Of a DNA stretch of 64,000 nt, positions 16,589-27,108 are shown piece after piece (positions within the stretch are counted from its first letter, which is position 1; every line of letters starts with the position of its first letter). The stretch comes from Clavibacter michiganensis (lineage in GTDB: Bacteria > Actinomycetota > Actinomycetes > Actinomycetales > Microbacteriaceae), in NCBI RefSeq assembly GCF_016907085.1, contig NZ_JAFBBJ010000001.1, forward strand, positions 620,001 through 684,000. Reading direction: 5' to 3'. Both the position numbers and the translations under genes were made by a program. Below the pieces are notes generated by a model. It did no database searches. It was not told the origin of the DNA and worked only from the letters and a program-made list of their open reading frames with translations.

Positions 16589-17275
16589 GTGCCCACCCCA
16601 CCCATCCGCGTCGCCCTGGTCGACGACCAGGCCCTGTTCCGCACGGGCGTCCGCATGCTCATCTCCTCCCAGCCCGACCTGGAGTTCGCCGGCGAGGCCG
16701 CCAACGGCCAGGAGGCCGTGGAGCTCGCGCGCACCGAGCACCCCGACGTGATCCTCATGGACATCCGCATGCCGGTCATGGACGGGATCCAGGCCACGGC
16801 CGAGGTCCTGCGCGCGGCGGACGCGCGGGGCGACCGCCCGCCGCGCGTCCTCGTGCTCACGACCTTCGACCTCGACGAGAGCGCCGCGCGCGCCATCCGG
16901 GCCGGCGCGAGCGGCTTCGTGCTGAAGGACGCGGACCCCGAGTTCCTGCTCGCCGCCATCCGCACCGTCCACGCGGGCAACTCGGTCATCGCGGCGTCCG
17001 CGACGAGGCAGCTCCTCGAGCACTTCGACCCGGGATCCCGGCCGCGGGTCGCCCCGCCCGCGTTCGCCTCGCTCACCTCGCGCGAGCGGGAGATCTTCGT
17101 CCTCGCGGCGCGCGGGCTCAGCAACGCGGAGATCGCGCAGGCGGAGTTCCTCAGCGAGGCGACGGTGAAGACGCACGTGAGCCGCATCCTCGCGAAGCTC
17201 AGCCTCCGCGACCGCGTGCAGCTCGTGGTGTTCGCCTTCGAGCACCGGCTGAACGGATCGCCGACCCAGGGCTAG
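16589..17275 (+). CDS. NarL/LuxR-family response regulator
   Basis: A 228-residue two-component regulator. The receiver domain (about 7-130) has acidic pocket VDDQ, phospho-acceptor Asp58 in VILMDIRMPVMDG, the Thr in VLTTFDLDE and the Lys in VLKDADPE. The C-terminal LuxR helix-turn-helix is LTSREREIFVLAARGLSNAEIA then SEATVKTHVSRILAKLSLRDR. It follows its kinase on the same strand. Target genes are not visible directly; the esterase and phospholipid synthase genes immediately downstream are candidates by position only. Confidence 0.93.
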   Translation: MPTPPIRVALVDDQALFRTGVRMLISSQPDLEFAGEAANGQEAVELARTEHPDVILMDIRMPVMDGIQATAEVLRAADARGDRPPRVLVLTTFDLDESAARAIRAGASGFVLKDADPEFLLAAIRTVHAGNSVIAASATRQLLEHFDPGSRPRVAPPAFASLTSREREIFVLAARGLSNAEIAQAEFLSEATVKTHVSRILAKLSLRDRVQLVVFAFEHRLNGSPTQG

Positions 17276-17316
17276 CCGATCCCCGCGCCACCCTGCTCGC
17301 TCAGGATCGCGTGGGC

Positions 17317-17322
17317 TAGATT
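17317..17322 (+). promoter_or_regulatory. -10 box TAGATT for the esterase-LPG synthase operon
   Basis: TAGATT lies 33 nt before GTG 17356, which also has an AGAGGA ribosome site (17345-17350). This promoter would serve the two-gene operon. Confidence 0.5.
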
Positions 17323-17355
17323 CGATCGCCTTCGTTCCCGCCCCAGAGGACCACC

Positions 17356-18759
17356 GTGCTCCACGATCTCGCCGACCTCCCGATCATCTCGGCGTCCTTC
17401 GTGACCGCCGCGACCGTCGTGCCGATCGTCGGCCTCGTGCTCCTCTTCGTGGTCGCGCGCCGGGCGCGGATCCTCACGGGAGCGCGCACGGCGCATCCCG
17501 TCAGGACCGCGCGGGCCCTCCTGATCGGCGCGATCGTCGGTGGGCTCGCCGGTCTCGCCCTGGCATGGGTCCTCGGGGACCTCCTCGACCTCTTCGGGGT
17601 GATCCTGTCCGTGCCGACGCGCGTCTGGACGGCGCTCGGCGGGCTGGGGCTCGGGGTGGCGGTCGTGGTGGTCGCGCGGAGCCGGCGCGCGGTCACGGGC
17701 GTGGGCGGCCGTGCGGCTCCGCCACGTGGTCTGCGCATCCTGCACACCGCCATCGCGATCCTGATCGCCCCGCTCGTGGTGTTCGCCGCCGCGATCGGGA
17801 TCAACGCCGACCTCCAGGAGTACCCCAACATCGCGGCCGCGTTCGGCATCTCGCGGATCAGCCCGCTCGACGTCTCGGCGCTGCCCGCCCCGGACGCCAC
17901 GGGCGGACCGGACGGCACGGACTCCACGGCACCGGTCGAGGGGACCTGGCGGGCGTCGGAGAACCTGCCCGCCCGCGGCCGCGTCGGCAGCGTCACGATC
18001 CCGGGGACGCAGTCGGGCTTCGCCGCACGCGACGCCCTCGTCTACCTGCCCCCGGCCGCGCTCGTGTCCGACGCTCCCGACCTCCCCGTCGTGGTGGCGA
18101 TGTCGGGACAGCCCGGATCCCCGCTCGACCTGATCGCCTCCGGTCGCATGGACAGGGTCCTCGACGAGTACGCCGCCGTGCACGGCGGCCTCACGCCCAT
18201 CGTCGTCATCCCGGACCAGCTCGGCGCCCAGGACGCGAACCCGATGTGCGTCGACTCCCCGCTCGGGAACACGTCGACGTACCTCACGGTCGACGTGCCC
18301 GCCTGGATCACGGCGAACCTGCGCGTCCTGCCGGGGCCCGCCCACTGGGCCATCCTCGGCTTCTCGCAGGGCGGCACCTGCGCCGCCCAGATCGGTGCGG
18401 CGCGCCCCGACCTCTTCGCGACCATCGTCGACATCTCGGGCGAGGTCGCCCCCACGCGCGGTGGCGACACGGTGGCCGCCGCGTTCGGCGGATCGCAGGC
18501 GACGTACGCCGCGGCGTTCCCGGCGGCGATCATGGAGTCGCGCGCGCCGTATCCCGACACCACGGCGTTCTTCTGCGTGGGCGAGGTCGACCAGCAGTAC
18601 CGTCCCGAGGTGGAGCAGGTGGCGGCGGCGGCGAAGGCGGCGGGGATGGACACGCACATGAGCACGGCGCCCGGACGCGCCCACGACTGGGGAGCCGTCA
18701 ACACGTGCGTCCACGACATCATGCCGGCGCTCGGCCAGCGCCTGGGGCTCACGCCGTGA
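17356..18759 (+). CDS. Membrane-anchored alpha/beta-hydrolase (esterase family)
   Basis: A 467-residue protein with about four N-terminal membrane helices (residues 10-155) followed by an extracytoplasmic esterase-type alpha/beta-hydrolase domain. The nucleophile elbow is GFSQG with Ser337 (LGFSQGGTCAAQIG). Likely acid and base residues are Asp in VGEVDQQYRPE and His in PGRAHDW. Earlier strands include DLPVVVAMSGQPGSPLDL and TPIVVIPDQLG. It overlaps the MprF-like gene by GTGA. In Corynebacterium glutamicum an esterase, AhyD, is encoded beside the Ala-PG synthase and removes alanine from the modified lipid; by context this gene may do the same. That role is inference. Confidence 0.82.
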   Translation: MLHDLADLPIISASFVTAATVVPIVGLVLLFVVARRARILTGARTAHPVRTARALLIGAIVGGLAGLALAWVLGDLLDLFGVILSVPTRVWTALGGLGLGVAVVVVARSRRAVTGVGGRAAPPRGLRILHTAIAILIAPLVVFAAAIGINADLQEYPNIAAAFGISRISPLDVSALPAPDATGGPDGTDSTAPVEGTWRASENLPARGRVGSVTIPGTQSGFAARDALVYLPPAALVSDAPDLPVVVAMSGQPGSPLDLIASGRMDRVLDEYAAVHGGLTPIVVIPDQLGAQDANPMCVDSPLGNTSTYLTVDVPAWITANLRVLPGPAHWAILGFSQGGTCAAQIGAARPDLFATIVDISGEVAPTRGGDTVAAAFGGSQATYAAAFPAAIMESRAPYPDTTAFFCVGEVDQQYRPEVEQVAAAAKAAGMDTHMSTAPGRAHDWGAVNTCVHDIMPALGQRLGLTP

Positions 18760-21320
18760 CGGCGCGGCCCCGCATCCTCACGCTCCAGGGCGCCGTCCGA
18801 GCGCTGCTCTCGCGACTGGTCGCGCAGCCGGTGACCCTCGGGATCGCCGGGGTGATCCTGCTGCTCGCCGTGCTGCCCGCCGTCTCCGGAACGTGGCGCC
18901 GCGTCGTGCACCACGAGCTGGCGACGGGCTACGAGGCAGTCGTGGAGCGCGGACACTGGTGGACCACCGCCACGGCCGCCTTCCTCACCGACGGCCCCGT
19001 GGAGCTCGTCGTCTCGATCCTCGCGGTGCTGGTGCTCGTGGGCGTCGCGGAGCACCTCATGGGCTGGTGGCGCACGCTCCTCGGCTTCGTGCTCACCGGG
19101 ACCGTCGGCTCGCTCCTCGGCATCGCGGTGCAGGCTCAGGGGCTCGTGGACGGCGAGCTGTGGTCGCACGGCGTCCGGGGCATCGCGACGGCGGATCCGC
19201 TCACGGCGGTCGCGGGCGTGCTCGCGCTCTCGAGCGCGTGGGCGGGCGTCCTGTGGCGGCGCCGCATCCGCGTGGTGCTCGTCGTGGTGGTGCTCGTGTT
19301 CCTGCTCTACTCGGGCCAGCCGAGCGATCTGTACCGGCTCCTCGCGATCCTGGTCGGCGGCGTCGTCGGCGCGCTGCTGCATCGGCCGGCCGGGGGAGCG
19401 CGCTGGCAGCGGAGCTCCCATCACGAGGTGCGCGTGATGCTCGCGGCGGTCGTCGCGATCCTCGGCACGGGCCCCGTGATCGCGCTGCTGTCCCGCAGCC
19501 GCTACGGCCCGCTCGCGCCCATCGCGCTGCTGTTCGTCGACGACCGGGTGCCGGGCGACGCGATCTCGACCCGCTGCCTGTCGAGCGACTTCACGCACGA
19601 CTGCCTGCAGGAGATCATGCTCGCGCGGATCGGCGGCGGGGTCGGTCCGATCCTGCTCTCGGTGGCGCCGCTGCTCGCCCTGCTGGTCGCCGCGTACGGC
19701 CTGGCACGCGGGCGGCGCTTCGCCGTGTGGCTGGCGGTCAGCGTCAACGTGCTGCTCGCCGTGCTGTCGGCCTACGCGTTCGGGATGCTCGTGCACCGCG
19801 ACATGGTCTCCCCGCGGCTGTCCGCGTCGCCGTCCGCGCACCCGGAGGCGGTCGCGGCCCTCATCGCCTCGGTGGCGCTGCCGCTCGGCAGCGCGATCAT
19901 CCTCGTGCTCCTGCGCCGGCACTTCACCATCCTCTCGACCGCCCCCGCGATCCGGCGCTTCCTCGTGACCACGGGCGTCGCCCTCGCCGGTCTCATGGCG
20001 CTCTTCGTGGCCACGGGGCTCGCGCTCTCCGACGCGTTCACGCGCCCGGTGGACCTGAACGACCTGCTGGCCGAGGCCCCCGACCGCTTCATCCCGGCGT
20101 CGTTCCTGCGGGGCGAGTCGCTCGACTTCCTGCCGACCGACCCCATCACCGACGTCGTCTACCGCGGGGTCGGCCCGGTGTTCTGGATCATCCTGGTCAT
20201 CGCGAGCCTGCGCGCCATCGCCGACGTCCGCATCGCCGCCGTTCCCCGGGCGCAGGCGCGCGTCACGCCGGCCCTCCGCCGCGGGGCGATCGGCTCGCTG
20301 TCCCACATGGCGACCTGGCCGGGCAACTCGTACTGGATCGCCGCGGACGGGCAGACGGTCGTGGCCTACCGCGTGGTGGGCAGCGTCGCCATCACCACGG
20401 CCGCGCCCCTCGGGCCGCCCGCCGACGACCGGGCGCTCCGCGATGTCCTCGGCCAGTTCGCGCGCTTCGCCGACGACAACGGATGGACCCCCGTCTTCTA
20501 CAGCGTGCCCGCGTCGATGACGCCGCTGTTCCGCGACATGGGCTGGGAGACGCTCGTCGTCGCCGAGGAGACCGTCGTGCGCCCGGGCACCTGGCAGACC
20601 ACGGGCAAGAAGTGGCAGGACGTGCGCACGTCCATCAACCGGGCCGACCGCGCCGGCATCCGCGCCGAGTGGACCACCTGGGCCGAGCTGCCGCTCGCCT
20701 GGGCCAGCCAGATCGAGCAGATGTCCGAGGAGTGGGTCGCGGAGAAGGAGCTGCCCGAGATGGGCTTCACGCTCGGCGGCGTGGAGGAGCTGCGCGATCC
20801 GGCGGTGCGGCTCATGCTCGCGATCGACGCCGACGACCACGTGCAGGCCGCCACGAGCTGGCTGCCCACCTGGCGCGACGGCGAGGTCGTCGGCTGGACG
20901 CTCGACTTCATGCGCCGCCGCCCGGACGGCATCAACGGCGTGATGGAGTTCCTCATCGCCCGCTCGGCCATGCGGATGAAGGAGGACGGCATCGAGTTCA
21001 TGAGCCTGTCCGCCGCACCGCTCGCGCAGACCCGCGCGGCCTCCCCGAAGGGCGAGCACGAGGACGCGGGCGCCGGCCAGGAGCCGCAGGAGAGCGCGGT
21101 CGAGCGGATCCTCGAGTTCCTCGCCGACTCGCTGGAGCCGGTCTACGGCTTCCGCTCGCTCCTGGAGTTCAAGCGCAAGTTCCAGCCGGAGCTCGTGCCG
21201 CTGATCATGGCCTACCCGGACGCGACCGCCCTGCCGACCGTCGGCCTCGCGCTCACCCGCGCGTACCTGCCGTCGACGTCGGTGCGCGACCTGACCCGCG
21301 TGCTCCGCTCCGCCCGATGA
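18756..21320 (+). CDS. MprF-like aminoacyl-phosphatidylglycerol synthase with rhomboid-like N-terminus
   Basis: An 854-residue integral membrane enzyme, expected to transfer an aminoacyl group from tRNA to phosphatidylglycerol. Residues 20-210 hold about six helices resembling a rhomboid fold (ERGHWWTTATAAFL, WWRTLLGFVLTG) without an evident catalytic Ser/His pair. More helices continue to about 490. The C-terminal DUF2156 catalytic domain (about 505-850) carries GKKWQDVRTSINRA, an E-x-E-x-x-Y-like LPEMGFTLGGVEEL segment, and YGFRSLLEFKRKFQP near the end, all typical of MprF/LPG synthases. The amino acid (Lys or Ala) cannot be told. GTG 18756 overlaps the esterase stop. No terminator was seen before the leuA leader. 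Confidence 0.85.
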   Translation: MTARPRILTLQGAVRALLSRLVAQPVTLGIAGVILLLAVLPAVSGTWRRVVHHELATGYEAVVERGHWWTTATAAFLTDGPVELVVSILAVLVLVGVAEHLMGWWRTLLGFVLTGTVGSLLGIAVQAQGLVDGELWSHGVRGIATADPLTAVAGVLALSSAWAGVLWRRRIRVVLVVVVLVFLLYSGQPSDLYRLLAILVGGVVGALLHRPAGGARWQRSSHHEVRVMLAAVVAILGTGPVIALLSRSRYGPLAPIALLFVDDRVPGDAISTRCLSSDFTHDCLQEIMLARIGGGVGPILLSVAPLLALLVAAYGLARGRRFAVWLAVSVNVLLAVLSAYAFGMLVHRDMVSPRLSASPSAHPEAVAALIASVALPLGSAIILVLLRRHFTILSTAPAIRRFLVTTGVALAGLMALFVATGLALSDAFTRPVDLNDLLAEAPDRFIPASFLRGESLDFLPTDPITDVVYRGVGPVFWIILVIASLRAIADVRIAAVPRAQARVTPALRRGAIGSLSHMATWPGNSYWIAADGQTVVAYRVVGSVAITTAAPLGPPADDRALRDVLGQFARFADDNGWTPVFYSVPASMTPLFRDMGWETLVVAEETVVRPGTWQTTGKKWQDVRTSINRADRAGIRAEWTTWAELPLAWASQIEQMSEEWVAEKELPEMGFTLGGVEELRDPAVRLMLAIDADDHVQAATSWLPTWRDGEVVGWTLDFMRRRPDGINGVMEFLIARSAMRMKEDGIEFMSLSAAPLAQTRAASPKGEHEDAGAGQEPQESAVERILEFLADSLEPVYGFRSLLEFKRKFQPELVPLIMAYPDATALPTVGLALTRAYLPSTSVRDLTRVLRSAR

Positions 21321-21367
21321 GCGCCGGCCGCGCGCCCCGGCGGGTGCGGACCCCCGCGGCGCCGGTG

Positions 21368-21373
21368 TAGCGT
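21368..21373 (+). promoter_or_regulatory. -10 box TAGCGT of the leuA leader transcript
   Basis: TAGCGT ends 6 nt before the ATG of the 14-residue leader peptide, so the leader peptide itself appears leaderless. Confidence 0.55.
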
Positions 21374-21379
21374 GGTCGC

Positions 21380-21424
21380 ATGCAGTCTGGCCGCCTCCTC
21401 CTTAGTCGCCGCGGCGAGGCCTGA
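21380..21424 (+). CDS. leuA leader peptide (MQSGRLLLSRRGEA)
   Basis: A 14-codon frame between a -10 box and leuA, with three consecutive Leu codons (CTC CTC CTT, 21395-21403) and stop TGA at 21422-21424. Such Leu runs in front of leuA are the signature of leucine-responsive leaders. A conserved LEU pseudoknot element has been predicted upstream of leuA in most actinobacteria (comparative genomics literature). The Leu codons themselves contain CTCCTC, complementary to the leuA ribosome site GAGGAG. Translation of the peptide is inferred, not shown. Confidence 0.7.
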   Translation: MQSGRLLLSRRGEA

Positions 21425-21431
21425 TCCGGCC

Positions 21432-23252
<1,821 letters not shown>

Positions 23253-23278
23253 TCCCCTCGGGGCGGCAGGCGCTCCCA

Positions 23279-23314
23279 CGACGACGGCCGGGCGGCGACG
23301 CCCGGCCGTCGTCG
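23279..23314. terminator. Bidirectional hairpin terminator between leuA and the TRIC gene
   Basis: A 15-bp perfect stem, left arm CGACGACGGCCGGGC and right arm GCCCGGCCGTCGTCG, around a 6-nt loop. It lies between convergent genes, 5 bp from the TRIC stop. Its left arm shares 14 bases (CACGACGACGGCCG) with the hairpin at 49745-49786. Confidence 0.8.
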
Positions 23315-23318
23315 CGCG

Positions 23319-23996
23319 TCAGCGGCGCGGGCGCGGCCGGCGCAGCGCCGTGAAGCGCAGGCGGCTGAGCGCGCGCTGCTCCGGCAGGCTCCAGCCGAAG
23401 CGCACGGCCAGGAGCCGCGTGGTGGCCGTGACGGCGACGCAGACGATGGCCGCGATCCACATGGGCACGCCGAACCCCGCGAGCACGACGACGATGACGG
23501 CGCCCACGCCCGCGGCGACCGCGTAGAGCGAGCCCACGTGCATCATCGCGATGGGCAGGTTGAGCAGGAGGTCGCGGACGAACGACCCGCCGACCGCCGA
23601 CACCACGCCGATGAAGACGGCCGGCACCCCCGGCACCCCGGCCGCCAGCGCCTTCGACGTGCCGATGGCGCAGAAGAGGCCGATGGTGAGCGCGTCGAGG
23701 GCGGTGATGACCACGTCGAGGCGGGTGAAGATCCGCTCGAGCAGCATGCCGCCCAAGGCCGCCGCGACCGCGACGAGCATGAGCCAGTTGCTGGAGAGCG
23801 CCGCGGGCGTGACGTCGAGGAACACGTCGCGGAGGAGCCCGCCGCCGAGGCCCGTGGCCGTGCCGATGATGGCGACGCCGAGCAGGTCGAGGCGGCGGTC
23901 GCGGAAGCCCGCCGCGAACATGGCGCCCTGGAGGCTGCCGATGCTGACCGCCAGGAGGTCCGCCCAGAGCGGGATGGTGAGGGGGACGGGATCCAT
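23319..23996 (-). CDS. Trimeric intracellular cation channel (TRIC/UPF0126) family protein
   Basis: A 225-residue membrane protein with two copies of the three-helix UPF0126/TRIC repeat. The repeat signatures are GTATGLGGGLLRDVFL and VVSAVGGSFVRDLLL, each with the glycine-rich turn followed by RD. Prokaryotic TRIC homologues form trimeric potassium/sodium-permeable channels. A basic C-terminal tail (RRPRPRR) is cytosolic. ATG 23996 has GGGGAGG unusually close upstream. It is convergent with leuA and divergent from recO. Confidence 0.9.
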   Translation of the reverse strand: MDPVPLTIPLWADLLAVSIGSLQGAMFAAGFRDRRLDLLGVAIIGTATGLGGGLLRDVFLDVTPAALSSNWLMLVAVAAALGGMLLERIFTRLDVVITALDALTIGLFCAIGTSKALAAGVPGVPAVFIGVVSAVGGSFVRDLLLNLPIAMMHVGSLYAVAAGVGAVIVVVLAGFGVPMWIAAIVCVAVTATTRLLAVRFGWSLPEQRALSRLRFTALRRPRPRR

Positions 23997-24093
23997 GGCC
24001 TCCCCTTGATAGCACAGCGCGGGTGCCGCGCCCGGCCGCGTGACGCCGGGCGGCCCGGCCCGCGCGGCGGCGGGGGAGCGCAGGTGCGGGGCG

Positions 24094-24099
24094 GATAAT
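24094..24099 (+). promoter_or_regulatory. -10 box GATAAT of recO (leaderless)
   Basis: GATAAT, close to the TATAAT consensus, ends 6 nt before the GTG at 24106. This fixes the recO start and argues for a leaderless message. Confidence 0.65.
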
Positions 24100-24105
24100 C
24101 GAGGG

Positions 24106-25017
24106 GTGCCCCTCTACCGTGACGAGATCGTCGTCCTGCGCACCCACAAGCTGGGCGAGGCGGACCGGATCGTCACGATGCTCTCGCGCCAGCACGGCAA
24201 GATCCGCGCGGTGGCGAAGGGCGTGCGCCGCACGCAGTCGAAGTTCGGCGCCCGGCTCGAGCCGTTCATGGTCGCCGACGCGCAGTTCTTCGAGGGCCGC
24301 ACGCTCGACATCATCACGCAGGCCGAGTCCATCGCCTCCTACGGCGCCCTCATCGCGGCCGACTACGGCAGCTACACGGCCGCCAGCGCGATGGTCGAGA
24401 CGGCCGACCGCGTGACCGAGGACGAGGGCTCGCTCCAGCAGTACCTGCTCCTCGTGGGCGCGCTCCGGTCCCTCAGCCGCCGCGAGCACGGCGCGAGCCT
24501 CACGCTCGACTCGTACCTGCTGCGCAGCCTGTCGATGGCCGGATGGGCGCCGAGCTTCCAGGACTGCGCGGTGACGGGCGCGCCCGGCCCGCACTCCGCC
24601 TTCGTCGTGCAGCTCGGCGGCGTGGTGGCCGACGCGGCCGCCCCGCCCGGATCCCCGCGGCTCGACCCCGACACCCTCGCGCTCCTCTCCGCCCTCCTCA
24701 CGGGCGACTGGCCCCACGCCGAGGCCGCCACGCTCCGGTCGCAGGCGCGCGCGAGCGGCGTGGTGGCGGCGTACGCGCAGTGGCACCTCGACCGGGGGAT
24801 CCGCTCGCTCGGCCTCGTCGACCGCAGCGACGCGCGCCAGCTGCTGCCGCCCACCGAGCGGCCCGTGCCGCTCGACGCGCCCGACCTCGACGGCGCAGAA
24901 CCCGATCCCGCCGCGGCCCTCGCCGCCGCGACCGCGTCCGCGGTCCGGTCCACGCCGCCCGCCGCCGAGCCCGCCCCGCCCGCCGACCGCCCCCGAGCAC
25001 AGGAGACGACCCCATGA
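24106..25017 (+). CDS. recO: DNA repair protein RecO
   Basis: A 303-residue recombination mediator that anneals DNA and helps load RecA in the RecFOR pathway. The N-terminal OB fold begins [25 protein letters not shown] and continues [25 protein letters not shown] helical region holds [10 protein letters not shown] and [10 protein letters not shown]. The zinc-ligand cysteines of some RecO proteins are not complete here. About 50 Ala/Pro-rich C-terminal residues (from PLDAPDLDG) are low complexity. It overlaps uppS by ATGA, the usual actinobacterial recO-uppS pair. Confidence 0.94.
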   Translation: MPLYRDEIVVLRTHKLGEADRIVTMLSRQHGKIRAVAKGVRRTQSKFGARLEPFMVADAQFFEGRTLDIITQAESIASYGALIAADYGSYTAASAMVETADRVTEDEGSLQQYLLLVGALRSLSRREHGASLTLDSYLLRSLSMAGWAPSFQDCAVTGAPGPHSAFVVQLGGVVADAAAPPGSPRLDPDTLALLSALLTGDWPHAEAATLRSQARASGVVAAYAQWHLDRGIRSLGLVDRSDARQLLPPTERPVPLDAPDLDGAEPDPAAALAAATASAVRSTPPAAEPAPPADRPRAQETTP

Positions 25018-25880
25018 GCCGACGCCCCGAGGTCCCCGGACGCACCGACCTCCCGCTCGACTGGACCGGTGAGCAGCCGCCCGCGATCCCCGCCGACCTC
25101 GTGCCGAAGCACATCGCGGTCGTCATGGACGGCAACGGCCGCTGGGCGAACCAGCGCGGGCTCCCGCGCACGGCCGGCCACCAGGCGGGCGAGGAGGCGT
25201 GGTTCGACACCGTCGCGGGCGCCGTGCAGCTGGGCGCCACGCACCTGTCCGTCTACGCCTTCTCGACCGAGAACTGGAAGCGCTCGCCCGCCGAGGTGCG
25301 CTTCCTCATGGGCTTCAACCGCGACGTGATCCACCGCCGCCGCGACCAGCTGAACGCCTGGAACGTGCGGATCCGCTGGGCCGGCCGCCGCCCCCGGCTC
25401 TGGCGCAGCGTCATCGACGACCTGCAGGTGGCCGAGGAGATGACCAGGCACAACACCGGGATGACGCTCACGATGTGCATCAACTACGGGGGCCGCACCG
25501 AGATCGGCGACGCCGTGCGCCGCATCGCCGAGGAAGTGGACGCCGGCCGGCTCAAGGCGTCGCGCGTCGACGAGCGCACCATCCAGCGCTACCTGTACCT
25601 GCCGGACGTGCCGGACGTCGACCTCTTCATCCGCAGCTCCGGCGAGCAGCGCACGAGCAACTTCCTGCTGTGGCAGTCGGCGTACGCGGAGATGGTGTTC
25701 CTCGACCGGCTCTGGCCCGACTTCCGCCGGAAGGACCTGTGGGACGCCGTCGAGAGCTACGTGCACCGCGACCGGCGGTTCGGCGGCGCGGTCGACGCCC
25801 ACGCCGCGGGCGAGGACGAGGGCTCGGCCGAGGATCCGGACGCCGAGGGCGAGGGCGACCCCGAGCCGGCCGCTCAGTAG
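25014..25880 (+). CDS. uppS: Isoprenyl transferase (undecaprenyl/decaprenyl diphosphate synthase, UppS)
   Basis: A 288-residue cis-prenyltransferase that makes the polyprenyl diphosphate carrier for peptidoglycan and, presumably, the exopolysaccharide built by the locus at 49795-61630. The diphosphate-binding Asp39 lies in [13 protein letters not shown]. Further signatures are [24 protein letters not shown] and the C-terminal [19 protein letters not shown]. The final 25 residues are an acidic tail ([15 protein letters not shown]) beyond the family core. It starts within the recO stop. Confidence 0.95.
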   Translation: MSRRPEVPGRTDLPLDWTGEQPPAIPADLVPKHIAVVMDGNGRWANQRGLPRTAGHQAGEEAWFDTVAGAVQLGATHLSVYAFSTENWKRSPAEVRFLMGFNRDVIHRRRDQLNAWNVRIRWAGRRPRLWRSVIDDLQVAEEMTRHNTGMTLTMCINYGGRTEIGDAVRRIAEEVDAGRLKASRVDERTIQRYLYLPDVPDVDLFIRSSGEQRTSNFLLWQSAYAEMVFLDRLWPDFRRKDLWDAVESYVHRDRRFGGAVDAHAAGEDEGSAEDPDAEGEGDPEPAAQ

Positions 25881-25883
25881 CAT
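25878..25883 (+). promoter_or_regulatory. -10 box TAGCAT for the MocA oxidoreductase (leaderless)
   Basis: TAGCAT overlaps the uppS stop and ends 6 nt before GTG 25890, without a ribosome site. Confidence 0.5.
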
Positions 25884-25889
25884 CGGGAC

Positions 25890-26999
25890 GTGAGCACACC
25901 CGAGACCGCGCCCCGTCCCTCCGCCTCCGTCGCCTCGCCCGAGGGCGGCGACGCCCCGATCCGTGTCGGCCTCGTCGGCTACGGCCTCGCCGGCCGCGTC
26001 TTCCACGCGCCGTTCCTCGCCGCGAGCCCCGACTACCGCATCGCCCTCGTCTCCACCTCCGACCCGGACCGCGCCGCCCAGGTGCGCGAGCGCCACCCCG
26101 GCGCCGACGTGGTCGCCTCCGCGGACGAGCTGTTCGCGCGCTCCGCCGAGCTCGACATGGTCGTCATCGCCTCGCCCGCCTCCGCGCACCTCCGCCAGGG
26201 CCTCCAGGCCCTCGACGCGCACCTGGCCGTCGTGATGGACAAGCCGTTCGTCGCGACCGTGGACGAGGCGCTCATGCTCATCGAGCGCGCCGAGGCGCTC
26301 GGCGTCCCGTTCTCCGTCTTCCAGAACCGGCGATGGGACGGCGACTTCCTCACCGTGAAGGCGCTCATCGACTCGGGCCGTCTCGGGGAGGTCCACCGCT
26401 TCGAGTCGACGTTCGAGCGCTGGGGCGGACCCGTGCGTGACCGCTGGCAGGACCGCGAGACGCCGGCCGACGCCGCGGGCATCTCCTACGACCTCGGCAG
26501 CCACCTCATCGACCAGGCGCTCCAGCTGTTCGGCCCGGTCGCCGACTTCGCGGCCGAGCTGGCCACCGTCCGCGACGGATCCGCGAGCGACGACGACGCC
26601 TTCTACTCGCTGCTGCACGAGTCGGGCGTGCAGTCGCACATCACCGTCAGCCGCGTCGCCGCGTTGGCGGGCCCGCGCTTCCGCGTGCTCGGCACCGCCG
26701 GCGCGTACGCCGTGCACGGGCTCGATCCGCAGGAGCCGCTGCTCAAGCAGGGCGCGTCACCGACCGACCCCGGCTTCGGCGAGGCGCCCGAGGCGGAGTG
26801 GGGGACGCTCGTCGAGGCGGCGGGGGATCCCGCGGGGGAGCGGATCCCCACCGAGCGCGGACGCTACGCCGACTTCTACCGCGCCATGGCCGACGCCGTC
26901 CGCGGCCGCGGCCCCGTGCCGGTCGAGCCGCGCGACTCCCTCGAGACCGTCCGCATCGTGGAGCTCGCCCACCGGCGGACCGCGGGCGACGAGGACTGA
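25890..26999 (+). CDS. Gfo/Idh/MocA family oxidoreductase
   Basis: A 369-residue NAD(P)-dependent dehydrogenase of the Gfo/Idh/MocA family. The Rossmann fold starts [20 protein letters not shown]. The conserved [18 protein letters not shown] and the catalytic-loop [14 protein letters not shown] (E-K-P type motif, here DKP) follow. The C-terminal domain includes [18 protein letters not shown] and [16 protein letters not shown], as in YvaA/YdgJ-type scyllo-inositol or sugar dehydrogenases. The substrate is probably a polyol or sugar and is not resolvable. It is a single gene between uppS and glyS, starting at GTG 25890 by its promoter box. Confidence 0.9.
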   Translation: MSTPETAPRPSASVASPEGGDAPIRVGLVGYGLAGRVFHAPFLAASPDYRIALVSTSDPDRAAQVRERHPGADVVASADELFARSAELDMVVIASPASAHLRQGLQALDAHLAVVMDKPFVATVDEALMLIERAEALGVPFSVFQNRRWDGDFLTVKALIDSGRLGEVHRFESTFERWGGPVRDRWQDRETPADAAGISYDLGSHLIDQALQLFGPVADFAAELATVRDGSASDDDAFYSLLHESGVQSHITVSRVAALAGPRFRVLGTAGAYAVHGLDPQEPLLKQGASPTDPGFGEAPEAEWGTLVEAAGDPAGERIPTERGRYADFYRAMADAVRGRGPVPVEPRDSLETVRIVELAHRRTAGDED

Positions 27000-27011
27000 G
27001 CGCCCCGCCCG

Positions 27012-27017
27012 TAGACT
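27012..27017 (+). promoter_or_regulatory. -10 box TAGACT of glyS
   Basis: TAGACT lies about 90 nt upstream of glyS, leaving a leader of roughly 85 nt. I saw no T-box or other named regulatory fold in it. Confidence 0.5.
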
Positions 27018-27108
27018 GGGGGCCGCCTTTCCCGGTGACGCCGGCATCCCGCCGGACCGTCGCCGACCGCCGACCGGGCACCCAGTCCGGCCCTACCTTG
27101 GAGCAAAC

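Noticed and set aside
17273..17320. CTAGCC...GGCTAG inverted repeat after the response regulator gene
   Set aside because: Arms are short and asymmetrically spaced and overlap a stop codon and a -10 box. Probably chance.
18042..21059. A continuous minus-strand frame of about 1000 codons opposite the esterase and MprF-like genes
   Set aside because: It is extremely Arg/His/Gly/Asp-rich with no domain, ribosome site or promoter. The plus-strand genes have clear motifs. It is the usual open antisense frame of high-GC coding DNA.
27018..27108. Possible T-box or glycine riboswitch in the glyS leader
   Set aside because: The leader is too short and lacks the T-box AGGGTGGNACCGCG-type sequence or a glycine aptamer core.
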